A stretch of DNA of 64,000 bases from Pedobacter endophyticus (lineage in GTDB: Bacteria > Bacteroidota > Bacteroidia > Sphingobacteriales > Sphingobacteriaceae), in NCBI RefSeq assembly GCF_015679185.1, contig NZ_CP064939.1, positions 5,270,001 to 5,334,000 on the forward strand, read 5' to 3'. Below the pieces are notes generated by a model. That model ran no database searches. It was not told the DNA's origin and saw only the letters and a list, made by a program, of their open reading frames with translations. The translations under genes were made by a program, and so were the position numbers. This document shows positions 29,103-39,003 of this stretch, piece by piece; within the stretch, counting starts at the first letter, position 1; each line of letters begins with the position of its first letter.

Positions 29103-30695
29103 ATGGAGAAGATTTTACACCTTATTTTAGTATTCATTTCAGGAAATGTATTCGCACAAACAGTCCCGGCAATAATTCCTAAACCTGTCAAGTTAGTTGC
29201 AGCAAAAGGTTTTTTTCAATTGAATAGCGAAAAAACAATCGGCTTTAATGATTCGCGACTGAAACAATCGATCTATTATTTGCAAAACCAATTATTGAGG
29301 CAACGGGGCATCACCATTCAGCAAAACACAGCTTCTCCAGCTATCCGCTTATCGGTAGAGCCAAAAAAAAGGGGGGCAGATTCGGCCGCTTACAAAATTA
29401 GTGTAAAACCCAATCACATTTTAATTTCGGCATCGCATCCGAACGGCATTTTTTATGGCTTGATTACCGTTTTGCAAATGGCGTTGACCAGTGAGGGCAA
29501 TAAAATTCCGGTTTGCGAAATTAACGATAGTCCAGCCTATTCGTGGCGTGGTTTTATGTTAGATGAATCGCGGCACTTTTTTGGTAAGCAAAAGGTGAAA
29601 TCCATTTTAGATTGGATGGCCTTTTATAAGTTAAATACTTTTCACTGGCATTTAACCGACGAACCTGGGTGGCGTTTGGAGATTAAGAAATACCCGAAGC
29701 TATCGCTGGTTGGTGGCATTGGCGATTACCTCAACCCGAATTTACCGGCACAGTTTTATACACAGGCTGATATAAATGAAATTGTTGCTTATGCAGCCGA
29801 GCGGTACATTACCGTAATACCCGAAATTGACATGCCCGGTCATGCCACAGCAGCAAATATGGCTTACCCGGAGTACTCGGGCGGTGGCTCGGCTGCTCAT
29901 CCAGCGTTTACCTTCAACCCCGGCCTCGAGTCGACCTACGGGTATTTAACCAACATATTAAAAGAAACCAATGTGCTGTTTCCATCGGGATTAATTCATC
30001 TTGGTGGCGACGAGGTTAGTTTTGGTAACGAAAAGTGGAAAGTTAACCCCGATATTTTAAAGCTTAAGCTACGCGAACATTTAAAGGACGAAACAGCGGT
30101 TGAGCGATATTTTATGAAAAGAATGGCCGATTCGGTTTATCACTTAAACGCAAAGGCACTTTTATGGGATGAAATGGCAGATACTGATTTACCGAAAGAT
30201 AAAACGATCATTTTTTGGTGGCGACATGATAAACCCGTTCAGTTGCAAACCGCTTTGAGTAAAGGCTACCAAACGGTTCTTTGCCCTCGGCTGCCATTAT
30301 ATTTAGATTTTGTTCAGGATAGTACGCACCGATACGGCCGTAAATGGAATAAACTGTATAATCCGATCGAAAGCGTTTACAATTTTGATGCAAAGTCATT
30401 TGCCCAAATTGATAAGGAAAAATCATTGATTTTAGGCATTCAAGCCAATATATGGACAGAAACTGTAGACAATGAGTTTCGGCTGGATTATTTACTGTTT
30501 CCCCGAATAGCAGCGCTGGCTGAAGCGGCGTGGACTGAAGCCAAAAATAAGGATTTCAAACAGTTTAACACTCGCATGCAGCCTCATTTTTTGCTTTACG
30601 GAAAGGCAGGGCTTTATTATTACAATCCTGCCAAACCCCTACAAAACCCCGAGCTACCGGTGAAAAGTAAGCAATCGTTAGATTATAAAGATTAG
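29103..30695 (+). CDS. Beta-N-acetylhexosaminidase, glycoside hydrolase family 20
   Basis: Exported enzyme (530 residues) that removes terminal N-acetylglucosamine or N-acetylgalactosamine from chitin or glycan fragments. It has a signal peptide ending in VFAQ, a GH20b-like N-terminal domain (about 25-140) and a TIM-barrel catalytic domain. The barrel contains FHWHLTDEPGWRLEI, IPEIDMPGHA and the catalytic Asp-Glu pair in HLGGDEV (near residue 302). The substrate-assisted mechanism of the family applies. No PUL (SusC/SusD) genes are adjacent, so it is probably a free-standing periplasmic enzyme. ATG 29103 starts the signal peptide directly. Confidence 0.93.
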   Translation: MEKILHLILVFISGNVFAQTVPAIIPKPVKLVAAKGFFQLNSEKTIGFNDSRLKQSIYYLQNQLLRQRGITIQQNTASPAIRLSVEPKKRGADSAAYKISVKPNHILISASHPNGIFYGLITVLQMALTSEGNKIPVCEINDSPAYSWRGFMLDESRHFFGKQKVKSILDWMAFYKLNTFHWHLTDEPGWRLEIKKYPKLSLVGGIGDYLNPNLPAQFYTQADINEIVAYAAERYITVIPEIDMPGHATAANMAYPEYSGGGSAAHPAFTFNPGLESTYGYLTNILKETNVLFPSGLIHLGGDEVSFGNEKWKVNPDILKLKLREHLKDETAVERYFMKRMADSVYHLNAKALLWDEMADTDLPKDKTIIFWWRHDKPVQLQTALSKGYQTVLCPRLPLYLDFVQDSTHRYGRKWNKLYNPIESVYNFDAKSFAQIDKEKSLILGIQANIWTETVDNEFRLDYLLFPRIAALAEAAWTEAKNKDFKQFNTRMQPHFLLYGKAGLYYYNPAKPLQNPELPVKSKQSLDYKD

Positions 30696-31030
30696 CGCCA
30701 AAACTTAGTGTCATTTAGTGAAACTGAATTTTCGACTCTTTGTGTGTGGCGAGCGCTCAGTGTTGCTTCGAAAGCAAAAAACCGAGAAATATTGTCACCC
30801 TGAGCATTTGAACTCCGCTTAATATAGGCTTAGTTGGGCACATGTTTATAGATTTATCCTAGAAAAAAGTCTTCGACTGAGTTTATCTTGAGCATTTCGA
30901 CTACGCTCAATACAAGCTCAAGTCGAAAGGCTCAGACTGACCTTTCATGCTTAACTAAACGACATCGGGCGGCCGCTCAGACTGACAACGATTTCGTTTG
31001 GATAACTATTTTTAAAAAAACGCAAACATC
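30696..31030. other. Non-coding mosaic of dispersed repeats
   Basis: The 335-base stretch contains a GTCTTCGACTGAGTTTATCT element continuing into CTACGCTCAATACAAGCTCA and GTCGAAAGGCTCAGACTGAC (30870-30943). The same element occurs at 41627-41695 and, partly, at 9701-9740. No gene is visible. Confidence 0.65.
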
Positions 31031-31067
31031 AAAAAGCCACATTCTTTTTCTCAAAAATGTGGCTTTT
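31031..31067. terminator. Hairpin terminator after tRNA-Arg
   Basis: AAAAAGCCACATT and AATGTGGCTTTT pair around a T/C-rich loop, 11 bases past the tRNA 3' end. It has A/T runs on both sides, so it could act in both directions. Confidence 0.8.
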
Positions 31068-31077
31068 ATGTTTATTG

Positions 31078-31149
31078 TGCTCCCGACGAGATTCGAACTC
31101 ATATCGATGGTACCGGAAACCATAATTCTATCCATTGAACTACGGGAGC
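31078..31149 (-). tRNA. tRNA-Arg (anticodon CCG)
   Basis: On the minus strand the 72 bases fold as a tRNA. The acceptor stem is GCTCCCG with CGGGAGC. The D arm starts GTTC. The anticodon stem ATGGT/ACCAT closes the loop TTCCGGT, whose anticodon CCG reads the Arg codon CGG. The T arm is ATGAG-TTCGAAT-CTCGT. The discriminator is A and the CCA end is not encoded. A TATATTTG promoter element lies 11 bases upstream. Confidence 0.95.
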
Positions 31150-31159
31150 GTAAGGGCTG

Positions 31160-31167
31160 CAAATATA
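31160..31167 (-). promoter_or_regulatory. -7 promoter element of tRNA-Arg
   Basis: Minus-strand TATATTTG matches TAnnTTTG and ends 11 bases before the mature tRNA 5' end. No -33 element is clear. Confidence 0.45.
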
Positions 31168-31245
31168 GGGATTCAAACGCTTATATTTCGCTGCTTTTAT
31201 AAAAATATTGCTTCATCCGTGTACGGGGTGTAGCAAAATGACAAT

Positions 31246-32241
31246 CTACTTTTTGTTAAACGTTCCCCGGGTAAATCCCTCGCCAATTAACGTGTTTTCA
31301 TCTCTAATCAACAATAAAATAAGGTTTTGCTGGTCGTACATTTTAATCATGTCGCCATCAATTACATATTTCGATTTAAAGGTCGAATCGGTATAAATAT
31401 CTTTAACCGTAACCGAATCATTGGCGCCAAAATCAAAGCTCCGATACTGTGTTTCGCTGTCGCTTACATACATTCCAGAAACGGTTCTTTCCTGAATGAA
31501 GGTTACAAAGCAAAAATAGATAACAATTAAAACTACAATGGCAGAAATGCCAATTAAAAACCTGTTCTGGTTAGAGTACTTAAAAATGAAATATAAAATG
31601 GTACCCATGATGAGGGCAACAATGACAAAAAATATGATGCTTGAGTAATCTTTGTCGATTTTTGGAATTTCTACAGCAACGGTTGATTTTTTAACGACTG
31701 CTTTTACTGGTGAAATCCTGGTTAAAAATTCTTTGCTTACCCAGCCCTGGCCATTCGTAACCTTAATTTTGAAGTAACTCGCGTCTGTCGAATCGATAAC
31801 CGCCACGTTCTCATTTTCGGGCAAAAACCCGATTACCTTACTTTTTGGGTCGGCTTTTTCCCTCACCCTCAAATTATCGGCAGTTACGCGATAAATTACA
31901 TCATTTGTAGAATCGGCAGTTGTTGCGCTTGGTGGTGGTGTGGCCGACGATGGGGCGGTAGTTTGCGGGGTCGTGGGTTTTGCTGCTGTCGAAATTTTTT
32001 CCAGAAAGTCTTTACTCACCCAACCTTGTCCGTTTTTAAACTTTACCTTGTAAAACTTAGGGTTGCTCGCATCCAAAACCGACACTTTTTCATTTTGGAG
32101 AATCGATCCGATCACTTTGCTCTTTAAGTCGTTCGTTTCCCTGACTCTCAGCTTATCGGCAGTTACACGGTAAACGTCTTGTGCGCTTAGGCCGTTCGAA
32201 AAAATAAAAAGAGCAGTTAAAAGGAAGAGAATTCTAGTCAT
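31246..32241 (-). CDS. Membrane-anchored protein with two SH3b domains
   Basis: A 331-residue exported protein. It has a signal peptide (residues 1-20), two bacterial SH3 domains (about 21-90 and 118-185, both with VTADxLRVRE and GQGWVSKxFLxxIS motifs), a Ser/Thr/Pro-rich linker between them, two hydrophobic segments near 200-220 and 227-248, and a C-terminal domain of about 75 residues of unknown fold. The SH3b domains probably bind peptidoglycan or other envelope material. No enzymatic domain is seen. A role as an envelope sensor or anchor is only an inference. Confidence 0.75.
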   Translation of the reverse strand: MTRILFLLTALFIFSNGLSAQDVYRVTADKLRVRETNDLKSKVIGSILQNEKVSVLDASNPKFYKVKFKNGQGWVSKDFLEKISTAAKPTTPQTTAPSSATPPPSATTADSTNDVIYRVTADNLRVREKADPKSKVIGFLPENENVAVIDSTDASYFKIKVTNGQGWVSKEFLTRISPVKAVVKKSTVAVEIPKIDKDYSSIIFFVIVALIMGTILYFIFKYSNQNRFLIGISAIVVLIVIYFCFVTFIQERTVSGMYVSDSETQYRSFDFGANDSVTVKDIYTDSTFKSKYVIDGDMIKMYDQQNLILLLIRDENTLIGEGFTRGTFNKK

Positions 32242-32470
32242 AATTTTCGGATTTCAGCAGAGCATTTATAAAATAGGCATCGTTAAAAACAAACATGTTG
32301 CTATGCGCTTCAAAATTATAAAATACTTTTAATTACGACGCTATATGACTGGATTAATTGAATTTCATTTACCTAACTGGCACTTTTTAGCCCGTAACGC
32401 CAACTTTATCAGCCGGTGAACTGAAGTATCTTAAAGTTATTCGTTTCAATCGGGTGAAGTGAATCGTCGA

Positions 32471-33307
32471 TTAATTTTTTAGAATCTTTTCCACTACTTG
32501 GTCTAATTTGGCTTTATCCTTAGCATACGGCGCCAAATCGAAGAGTTTTACGGTTTTAAACTGGATGGGGTGGCTCTCACTTTGCAGCGAAATATATCCA
32601 GACGTTAACGGCGTACCATCAACCTTAACTTTTGGATCAAAATTGGTGACACCCTCGCCTCCAATTTGCGGTTTCGTGTATTCCAATACAACTTCATTGT
32701 CTATAATGTGTTTAATAACCGAATCGCCCAGAACTAAGAACTCGGCAGTAACCCATTGATCTCCGGCGTACGTTTTTGATTTAGAATCTAAACAGTGCGG
32801 GGTAAACAATTTTCCTTTATAATCAATTAGTGTTCCTGGCGTACAAACGTTACTGGTGTGGCGCTCGTGTTCACCATCGCCACCAAGAATTTGTGCCTCA
32901 ACGGAAATGGGGAAATTTTGGTTTTTGCCTATCGTAGCCGGATCCTGGCAGTGCAACATTGCGCCACTATTTCGCGTAGCCCAACCCTCGCCACCCTTAG
33001 CTTGCTCGCCAATAAAGCGATACGTAACTTTTAACAGATAATAGGAGAATGGTTTTTTATAAAATATATGACCATACTGTTGATCAAATTCTGTGTACCC
33101 ATCGTAACTTACCGTTATCAGGCCATCCTCAACCCTAAAGGTGTTGGCGTAATTCTCTTTGTAATCGTGTTTAGCGATTTTAATGTTCCAATCCTTTAAA
33201 TCTTTCCCATTGAAGAGATTGATCCAGCCTTTTTGTGCATTGGCGGTAAACGACAAACAAGCGAAAAATACAAATAGGAAAGTGATATGCTTTAGCGGAT
33301 ATTTCAT
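32471..33307 (-). CDS. Secreted DUF1080 (3-keto-disaccharide hydrolase) domain protein
   Basis: An exported 278-residue protein with a signal peptide ending in ANA and one DUF1080 domain, a LamG/concanavalin-like jelly roll. It opens with GWINLFNGKDLKDWN (about residues 27-41), the family hallmark, and ends with a SGYISLQSESHPIQFKTVKL-type segment. Some members act on 3-keto-disaccharides produced by flavin-dependent oxidation; others are of unknown function. Substrate and activity are not shown here. ATG 33307 is chosen, as the longer frame starts from a TTG two codons earlier. Confidence 0.85.
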   Translation of the reverse strand: MKYPLKHITFLFVFFACLSFTANAQKGWINLFNGKDLKDWNIKIAKHDYKENYANTFRVEDGLITVSYDGYTEFDQQYGHIFYKKPFSYYLLKVTYRFIGEQAKGGEGWATRNSGAMLHCQDPATIGKNQNFPISVEAQILGGDGEHERHTSNVCTPGTLIDYKGKLFTPHCLDSKSKTYAGDQWVTAEFLVLGDSVIKHIIDNEVVLEYTKPQIGGEGVTNFDPKVKVDGTPLTSGYISLQSESHPIQFKTVKLFDLAPYAKDKAKLDQVVEKILKN

Positions 33308-33313
33308 GTACAA

Positions 33314-33631
33314 AAAGGTTATTACTGGTAATAATACATAAATTTGTGTGATGTCGGAAATTAAAAATAAACCCAGGTTCGAAAAACGAATATTTTGGGA
33401 TGTAAATTTTGAAACACTTGATTAGGATAAACGGGCTTCGTTTGTAATTGAAGGCGTATTCGAGCGGGGCGATGTTGAAGACAGAAGGCAGTGCCGCAGA
33501 TATGATGGTGATGAGCTGGTAAATGCGTCAGTTGACGGTAGACAGTTGGCAGTTAACAGTTTTTAGTTGGAAAACCGATTCAACAGTTAACCAATTAGAC
33601 AGTTAAACCAATGAACTAATGAACCAGTGAA
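33314..33631. other. Gap upstream of the DUF1080 gene and downstream of cmk
   Basis: The 318-base gap ends with GTTGACGGTAGACAGTTGGC-like words and a run of AACCAATGAACTAATGAACC-type octamers (33600-33638) that abuts the cmk stop codon. No gene is visible. Confidence 0.6.
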
Positions 33632-34312
33632 CTAATGAACCAACAACGGCTCCACTCTTTCTAACGCGAATGCCAATTGTTCATCTTGTGTTAAATCGGT
33701 ATTATCGAGAATAACAGCATCTTCGGCCCTTACTAAAGGACTTTCTTTTCGGGTTGTATCGGCATAATCTCTGTGGGCCAGGTTTTCGAAAACATCTTCT
33801 AAGGTGGTTTCGTTGTTACCCTTGCTTTCTAGTTCCTTAAATCGGCGCTCGGCCCTGATCTTCGGATCCGCAGTCATGAAAAATTTGAGCGGCGCATCAG
33901 GAAAAACGGTTGTGCCAATATCGCGACCATCCATAACAATGTTTTTTGATTTGCCCATGCGCTGTTGTTGTTTCACCATTTCATGGCGAACAATTTTATG
34001 CGCAGATACTTCGCTCACATTTTCAGAAACAGGCATTAAACGAATTTCATCAGAAACCTCTTCACCGTTTAGGGTAATGTGCGATTCATAATCGCGGGAG
34101 TGAAAGTTGAGTTCAATGTGTTGAAGCGCATCGGCCACAGCATCATCATTGCTAATATCAACATTGTTCCTTAAAAAGTATAAGGTTACTGCACGATACA
34201 TGGCGCCGCTATCGACATAAATGAAACCTAATTTTTTAGCTAATGCCTTTGCTAAAGTACTCTTTCCGCAAGATGAATAGCCATCAATAGCTATAACTAA
34301 GTTCTTTGTCAT
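33632..34312 (-). CDS. cmk: Cytidylate kinase
   Basis: Phosphorylates CMP and dCMP to the diphosphates for nucleic acid precursor supply. The 226-residue protein starts with the P-loop IDGYSSCGKSTLA (residues 9-21), followed by VDSGAMYRAVTLYF and the NMP-binding insert. MDGRDIGTTVFPDAPLKFFM (near 125) and RAERRFKELESKG are both family landmarks. A TACCTTTG promoter with a TTG 18 bases upstream lies directly before it. It is divergent from arfB. Confidence 0.95.
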   Translation of the reverse strand: MTKNLVIAIDGYSSCGKSTLAKALAKKLGFIYVDSGAMYRAVTLYFLRNNVDISNDDAVADALQHIELNFHSRDYESHITLNGEEVSDEIRLMPVSENVSEVSAHKIVRHEMVKQQQRMGKSKNIVMDGRDIGTTVFPDAPLKFFMTADPKIRAERRFKELESKGNNETTLEDVFENLAHRDYADTTRKESPLVRAEDAVILDNTDLTQDEQLAFALERVEPLLVH

Positions 34313-34319
34313 GATGGTG

Positions 34320-34380
34320 CAAAGGTAAAAAAAGCGATCGATTTACAACTTTTTTTACATCAGTATTCTTTATACTTTTG
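34320..34380. promoter_or_regulatory. Divergent promoters for cmk (-) and arfB (+)
   Basis: Minus strand: TTG (34346-34348), 18 bases, TACCTTTG (34320-34327), leaving a leader of only about 8 bases to the cmk ATG. Plus strand: TACTTTTG at 34373-34380, five bases before the arfB ATG, which would give a leaderless or nearly leaderless transcript. Confidence 0.5.
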
Positions 34381-34385
34381 TGAAT

Positions 34386-34796
34386 ATGCTACCCACCAGA
34401 GAAGAAATATTGCGATCGGCTACGTTCAAAACGTCAAGAAGCGGCGGTAAAGGCGGGCAAAATGTAAATAAGGTTTCGAGTAAGGTTGAGCTGATTTTTA
34501 ACATTGAAAACAACGAGAATTTAACCGAAGAGGAAAAACTTTTGCTGCAATCGAAATTAGAGAACAGGCTGGATAGCGATGGTTTGCTGCACATTGTTTC
34601 GCAAGAGGATAGGAGCCAGCTTTTAAATAAGGAAAAAACAGTGGCAAAACTTATTGAACTATTGAAGCGATCGTTGCAAATTCAAAAGAAACGAAAACCT
34701 ACAAAAGTCCCGAAAACGGTTATCGAAAAAAGGTTAAAAACAAAATCTGTTACGGCGCAAAGAAAAGAGGCCCGCAAAAAGCCGAATGTTGAGTGA
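34386..34796 (+). CDS. arfB: Alternative ribosome rescue factor ArfB (YaeJ-like peptidyl-tRNA hydrolase)
   Basis: A 136-residue protein with the release-factor GGQ catalytic motif in SGGKGGQNVNKVSSKVEL (near residues 20-37). It has no codon-recognition domains, so it is the single-domain rescue type that frees stalled ribosomes. The C-terminal tail is highly basic (many Lys/Arg in KKRKPTKVPKTVIEKRLKTK and beyond), as needed to enter the empty mRNA channel. ATG 34386 is chosen over an upstream GTG at 34380 because the -7 promoter element overlaps the latter. Confidence 0.9.
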   Translation: MLPTREEILRSATFKTSRSGGKGGQNVNKVSSKVELIFNIENNENLTEEEKLLLQSKLENRLDSDGLLHIVSQEDRSQLLNKEKTVAKLIELLKRSLQIQKKRKPTKVPKTVIEKRLKTKSVTAQRKEARKKPNVE

Positions 34797-34891
34797 GCAG
34801 CTTTCTAGTTTTCAGTTGACAGTTTTGTCAGTTGGGAGTTTTCAGTTAATAGTTTTCAGTTAACAATTAGCAATGGGCAGTACGCAAGGGA

Positions 34892-34938
34892 AGTCATCCG
34901 ATGAATATGAACAGGCTGCCTATATTCATCGGATGACT
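34892..34938. repeat. Dispersed inverted repeat TCATCCGATGAATA, copy 3
   Basis: Arms AGTCATCCGATGAATAT and ATATTCATCGGATGACT flank a 13-base loop, between arfB and the lpxR-like gene. The flanks hold CAGTTTTCAGTTGACAGT-like words and AGCAATAGGCAGTT runs. Confidence 0.85.
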
Positions 34939-34998
34939 CAATGCAATAATCAATTAGCAATAGACAATAAGCAATAGGCAGTTAAACAGTTAACCGAG

Positions 34999-35946
34999 CT
35001 ACCTTCCAAACCTGTAATACAAACTCAGGCCGCCATAATTTTGCGCTTTGGCCGAACTCTTCACTTCCCTGGTTTTAAAAATAATGTTGAAATCTATCGT
35101 AAATCGTTGTGAGCTATAGTTTACGCCAAACTGCTGTTCGAAAACAATAGGTTTTACGCCAAACGTTACGGGACTGTTACTATTGAACAAGCTGCCCTGA
35201 ATGGTTGCATCGTACGCAACAAAGTTAAGCTGTGGTTTTACATAAAAGAAAAATTCGGATTTGTTGAAAGCCTCGGTTCTCGAATTGCCGATTACGGCAT
35301 TGTATGATGCACTATTGAACAATTGATTTAGTCTTCCGGCCCTGAATAGCACAGAAGCCCCAAGCCCCGAAAACGTCGTCCCTAAATTTGCATAGCCTTG
35401 TCCAACAAGATCAACGGAACGATCTGATGATCGAATGAGAAGTTTGCTGTAGTTGGCTGCTAAATTGGCTGCTACTTCGTTTTTTATCTGATATTCCCAG
35501 CCCGCTGGCGTATAAAAACCCACCGTTTTATGAAGAAACTCCTGTCCCTTTTCGGCTAATGAACTGGGGCCGACAGTACCCAACTCAACACTGGTTTTAA
35601 TTGCGCTTTCGTCGTTAAAAAAGACAGCATACGCTGCGCCGGCGTAAAGGTAACCCGCAAAGGGCCGGTCTTGATTTTCGGCCTTCGGCACCATGCCCCA
35701 GTAAGGCGTGTACATCTTTTGGCCCACCGAAATCTCGAAAGTCTTTTTCTCTATTTTGGATGAATATTTGGTTGAATCTATCGCCCTGCGGAAATAAATA
35801 AATAGTCCGTTGGTGTAATAACGGTCATTTCGGGTGGCTAAATAGGCGTCGTTTTCAGTTTTAAATCCAAATTCGTTCTTAAACGACTGACTAAAGCCTG
35901 TAAGCGTAACGAAGCAGAGCAACGCGGTAATAAAGAGTGATTTCAT
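34999..35946 (-). CDS. lpxR: LpxR-family outer-membrane lipid A deacylase
   Basis: Predicted 12-strand outer-membrane barrel (315 residues with a signal peptide of about 20) that removes the 3' acyloxyacyl chain of lipid A or related glycolipid. Family motifs present are TEND (N32-D33), DRYYTNGL (41-48), DRPFAGYLYAG (93-102), GPSS (126-129) and H139 in GQEFLHKTVG, at the expected active-site position. The C-terminus ends with an aromatic-rich strand (GGLSLYYRFGR), typical of an outer-membrane barrel. In Bacteroidota the family is widespread; activity on this organism's own lipid A is an inference. Confidence 0.8.
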   Translation of the reverse strand: MKSLFITALLCFVTLTGFSQSFKNEFGFKTENDAYLATRNDRYYTNGLFIYFRRAIDSTKYSSKIEKKTFEISVGQKMYTPYWGMVPKAENQDRPFAGYLYAGAAYAVFFNDESAIKTSVELGTVGPSSLAEKGQEFLHKTVGFYTPAGWEYQIKNEVAANLAANYSKLLIRSSDRSVDLVGQGYANLGTTFSGLGASVLFRAGRLNQLFNSASYNAVIGNSRTEAFNKSEFFFYVKPQLNFVAYDATIQGSLFNSNSPVTFGVKPIVFEQQFGVNYSSQRFTIDFNIIFKTREVKSSAKAQNYGGLSLYYRFGR

Positions 35947-36130
35947 AAAAAAGCCGGGGCAATTACCCAGGCTATAAATGTATTTATTGTTATCGAATTT
36001 TTGACCCTAAATTTAAAAGATTACAATTTATAATGAATGTTCAATTAGCCATAGGCAATAGCCAATTAGCAATAAACAATGAGCAGATTGCAATGACCAA
36101 CATTGAATAATTAATTCTCAATAATCTACA

Positions 36131-36177
36131 ACGTCATCCGATGAATGTACGCAACATGCAAGTATTCATCGAATGAC
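36131..36177. repeat. Dispersed inverted repeat TCATCCGATGAATA, copy 4
   Basis: Arms GTCATCCGATGAAT and ATTCATCGAATGAC (one mismatch) flank a 15-17-base loop. The copy is followed by an AATGAACCAATGACAC octamer-like run that reaches the lon stop codon. Confidence 0.8.
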
Positions 36178-36223
36178 CGAATAGCTATACACCAATGAAC
36201 CAATGACACTAATGAACCAATAA

Positions 36224-38695
36224 TTAATTCACAATCGGAGCAATTTTAACACTTAAATCCAATGGCTTTTTAACTTTGCTCTTTGTAAGCGCCAGTTCAA
36301 TAACCTCGCTCATTTCGGTTACATAATGGAAGTTTAAGTCTTTAATGTAACTTTCCTTAATCTCCAAAATGTCTTTACGATTGGCTTTGCAAAGGATAAT
36401 TTCTTTGATATTAGCTCTTTTTGCTGCGAGAATCTTTTCTTTGATTCCGCCAACAGGAAGCACTTTTCCACGCAGCGTTATTTCGCCCGTCATGGCCAAA
36501 TGTTGTTTCACCTTGCGTTGTGTAAAGGCCGAAGTTAGCGCTGTAAGCATGGTTACGCCGGCCGATGGTCCATCTTTAGGCGTGGCACCTGCCGGAACGT
36601 GTACGTGCACGTCCCAATTATCAAAAAGCGTGTATTCAATGCCAAACTCGCTGGCATGGGCACGAAGATAGGCCAATGCAATTACCGCCGATTCTTTCAT
36701 TACGTCGCCAAGGTTTCCGGTTAGGGTAAGTTTACCTTTTCCTGGGCTCAGGCTCGATTCGATGAACAAAATATCACCGCCAACGCTGGTCCAGGCCAGG
36801 CCAGTAACCACGCCAGCAACCTCATTGCCCTCGTAATAGTCTTTATCGTAAATTGGAGCGCCTAAAATGCGTTCAACATCTGCCAGGGTGAGGGTGGTAT
36901 TGTATTCTTCTTCCATGGCAATTTTTGTAGCTACGCCACGCACCAACGAACCGATTTTTTTCTCTAAGCCACGCACGCCAGATTCACGCGTATAATCTTC
37001 AATTACCTTTTCAATTAAAGCAGGTTTTAAGTTGAAATCCTTTGTTGTTAAACCGTGATTTTCTTTTTGTTTGGGCAATAGATATTTCTTGGCGATTTCT
37101 ATTTTCTCCTCAATCGTATATCCGTTTACCTCAATAATTTCCATACGATCTAACAGCGCAGGCTGGATCGAACTTAGGGAATTTGCAGTGGCAATAAAGA
37201 GGATATTGGATAAATCGTAATCCATTTCGACGTAATGATCGTAAAATGCATTGTTTTGCTCCGGATCTAATACCTCTAACAATGCAGATGATGGATCGCC
37301 GCGGTGATCGGTTCCGACCTTGTCAATTTCATCTAAAACAAAAACGGGGTTATCAGCGCCAGCTTTCTTAATTGACGAAATGATACGGCCGGGCATGGCA
37401 CCAATATACGTTTTACGGTGTCCGCGAACTTCTGCTTCATCGCGGATGCCACCCAGGGCCATACGCACATATTTACGCCCCAAAGCCTTGGCAATAGATT
37501 TCCCCAATGAGGTTTTACCTACTCCGGGAGGGCCAACCAGACACAAAATCGGCGCTTTCATGTTGCGTTTAAGTTTCAGTACAGCTAAATATTCAATAAT
37601 GCGCTGCTTAACTTTCTCTAAACCAAAATGATCTTTATCTAAAATGCGTTGTGCCCGCTTTAAGTCGAAATTGTCTTTCGTAAACTCGCTCCATGGCAAA
37701 TCCAGTAAAAGCTCTAAATAGTTGAGCTGCACCGAATAATCAGGAGCGGCTGGATTCATCCGGCCAAGTTTATCCAGTTCCTTATCGAAGTGAGCATATA
37801 TGTCTTTCGACCATTTTTTTAGCTTTGCTCTTTCCTGCAAGGCATCGAATTCCAAATCGGCAGAGTTTCCGCCCAATTCTTCCTGAATGGTTTTTAGTTG
37901 CTGATTTAAGAAATAATCGCGTTGTTGTTTGTCTAAATCGGTTCTTACCTTCGATTGGATTTGATTTCTCAACTCCAGCATCTGCAGTTCAATCATCAAA
38001 AGCTCCATCACCTTTTGGGCACGATCCTGCAATTTATCCATTTCGAGGATTTTTTGCTTATCGGCCATTTCGGCATTCATGTTCGATGATATGAAATTGA
38101 TCAGAAATGAATTGCTTTCGATGTTTTTTAACGCAATGCTCGCTTCACTTGGAATATTAGGCGATAGCTGTATAATCTGCGCAGACATTTCGCGGATGGA
38201 AGCAATCAGTGCTTTAAATTCTTTATCCGTTTTGTGTTTTTGCTCTTCAAACTTGGTAACAACCGCTTTAATATAAGGTTCATTTTGCACCTCTTCAATT
38301 AAGCTGAACCGTTGTTTTCCCTGAATGATCACTGTAGTATTGCCATCGGGCATTTGCAGCAACTTTACAATGTTGGCTACTGTACCTACCGTATTAAGCT
38401 GCTCAAAACTAGGATCTTCTATAGAAACGTCTTTCTGCGAAACTACGCCAATGATCTTGTTGCCTTTATAGGCCTCCTTTATTAGCTTGATAGATTTATC
38501 TCTGCCTACCGTAATGGGAATAACCACCCCCGGAAACAAAACCGTATTTCGCAACGGTAAAATGGCCAGGGTATCTGGCGTTTCCTCGTTGTTCATCTCA
38601 TCTTCATCTTGTTGAGACATTAAAGGGAAAAATTCGGTGTCTTCGTTTATTATCGGCATTGCAGAATGAAAATCAAATATATCTTGTTTGCTCAT
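36224..38695 (-). CDS. lon: ATP-dependent Lon protease
   Basis: Cytoplasmic AAA+ serine protease degrading misfolded and regulatory proteins. The 823-residue protein contains the N-terminal substrate-binding domain (from about residue 43, [15 protein letters not shown]), the AAA+ module with Walker [10 protein letters not shown] (near 390) and Walker [11 protein letters not shown], and the C-terminal protease domain with the catalytic Ser in [11 protein letters not shown] and the Lys in [12 protein letters not shown] 38695 is chosen; a GTG two codons earlier is less likely. The gene ends next to octamer repeats. Confidence 0.97.
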   Translation of the reverse strand: MSKQDIFDFHSAMPIINEDTEFFPLMSQQDEDEMNNEETPDTLAILPLRNTVLFPGVVIPITVGRDKSIKLIKEAYKGNKIIGVVSQKDVSIEDPSFEQLNTVGTVANIVKLLQMPDGNTTVIIQGKQRFSLIEEVQNEPYIKAVVTKFEEQKHKTDKEFKALIASIREMSAQIIQLSPNIPSEASIALKNIESNSFLINFISSNMNAEMADKQKILEMDKLQDRAQKVMELLMIELQMLELRNQIQSKVRTDLDKQQRDYFLNQQLKTIQEELGGNSADLEFDALQERAKLKKWSKDIYAHFDKELDKLGRMNPAAPDYSVQLNYLELLLDLPWSEFTKDNFDLKRAQRILDKDHFGLEKVKQRIIEYLAVLKLKRNMKAPILCLVGPPGVGKTSLGKSIAKALGRKYVRMALGGIRDEAEVRGHRKTYIGAMPGRIISSIKKAGADNPVFVLDEIDKVGTDHRGDPSSALLEVLDPEQNNAFYDHYVEMDYDLSNILFIATANSLSSIQPALLDRMEIIEVNGYTIEEKIEIAKKYLLPKQKENHGLTTKDFNLKPALIEKVIEDYTRESGVRGLEKKIGSLVRGVATKIAMEEEYNTTLTLADVERILGAPIYDKDYYEGNEVAGVVTGLAWTSVGGDILFIESSLSPGKGKLTLTGNLGDVMKESAVIALAYLRAHASEFGIEYTLFDNWDVHVHVPAGATPKDGPSAGVTMLTALTSAFTQRKVKQHLAMTGEITLRGKVLPVGGIKEKILAAKRANIKEIILCKANRKDILEIKESYIKDLNFHYVTEMSEVIELALTKSKVKKPLDLSVKIAPIVN

Positions 38696-38701
38696 TATCA
38701 C

Positions 38702-39003
38702 TGTTCCTCTAACGACAAACTGGCAGGTGTGTCGTCTTCACGTTATTTATTTATATTATTAAACTAGTAATTTCAACTCTTGTGCCAAAGTGAAAATAAT
38801 ATTAAACCTATGTTAAAAAGGCAGGGGCAATTTAAATATTCCGATACATATCATATAAATTATTTTTTAACGTTTAAGCTATTATTTAGGGTGATCGATT
38901 TTAAAGTAAAGAAATTAAAAAACTTTTAAATTATCAGAATAGGATTATATTGCAAAAAATTTCAGCCATAAGGTAAAAATTTATCTAACTTATTATTCAG
39001 TAC
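38702..39003. other. Divergent intergenic region between lon and the TPR gene
   Basis: About 300 AT-rich bases that must contain both promoters. No inverted repeat, dispersed repeat or confident -7/-33 pair was recognised. Confidence 0.4.

Noticed and set aside
30696-31030. Mobile element next to tRNA-Arg
   Set aside because: No integrase, no direct repeat of the tRNA 3' end, and only short dispersed repeats.
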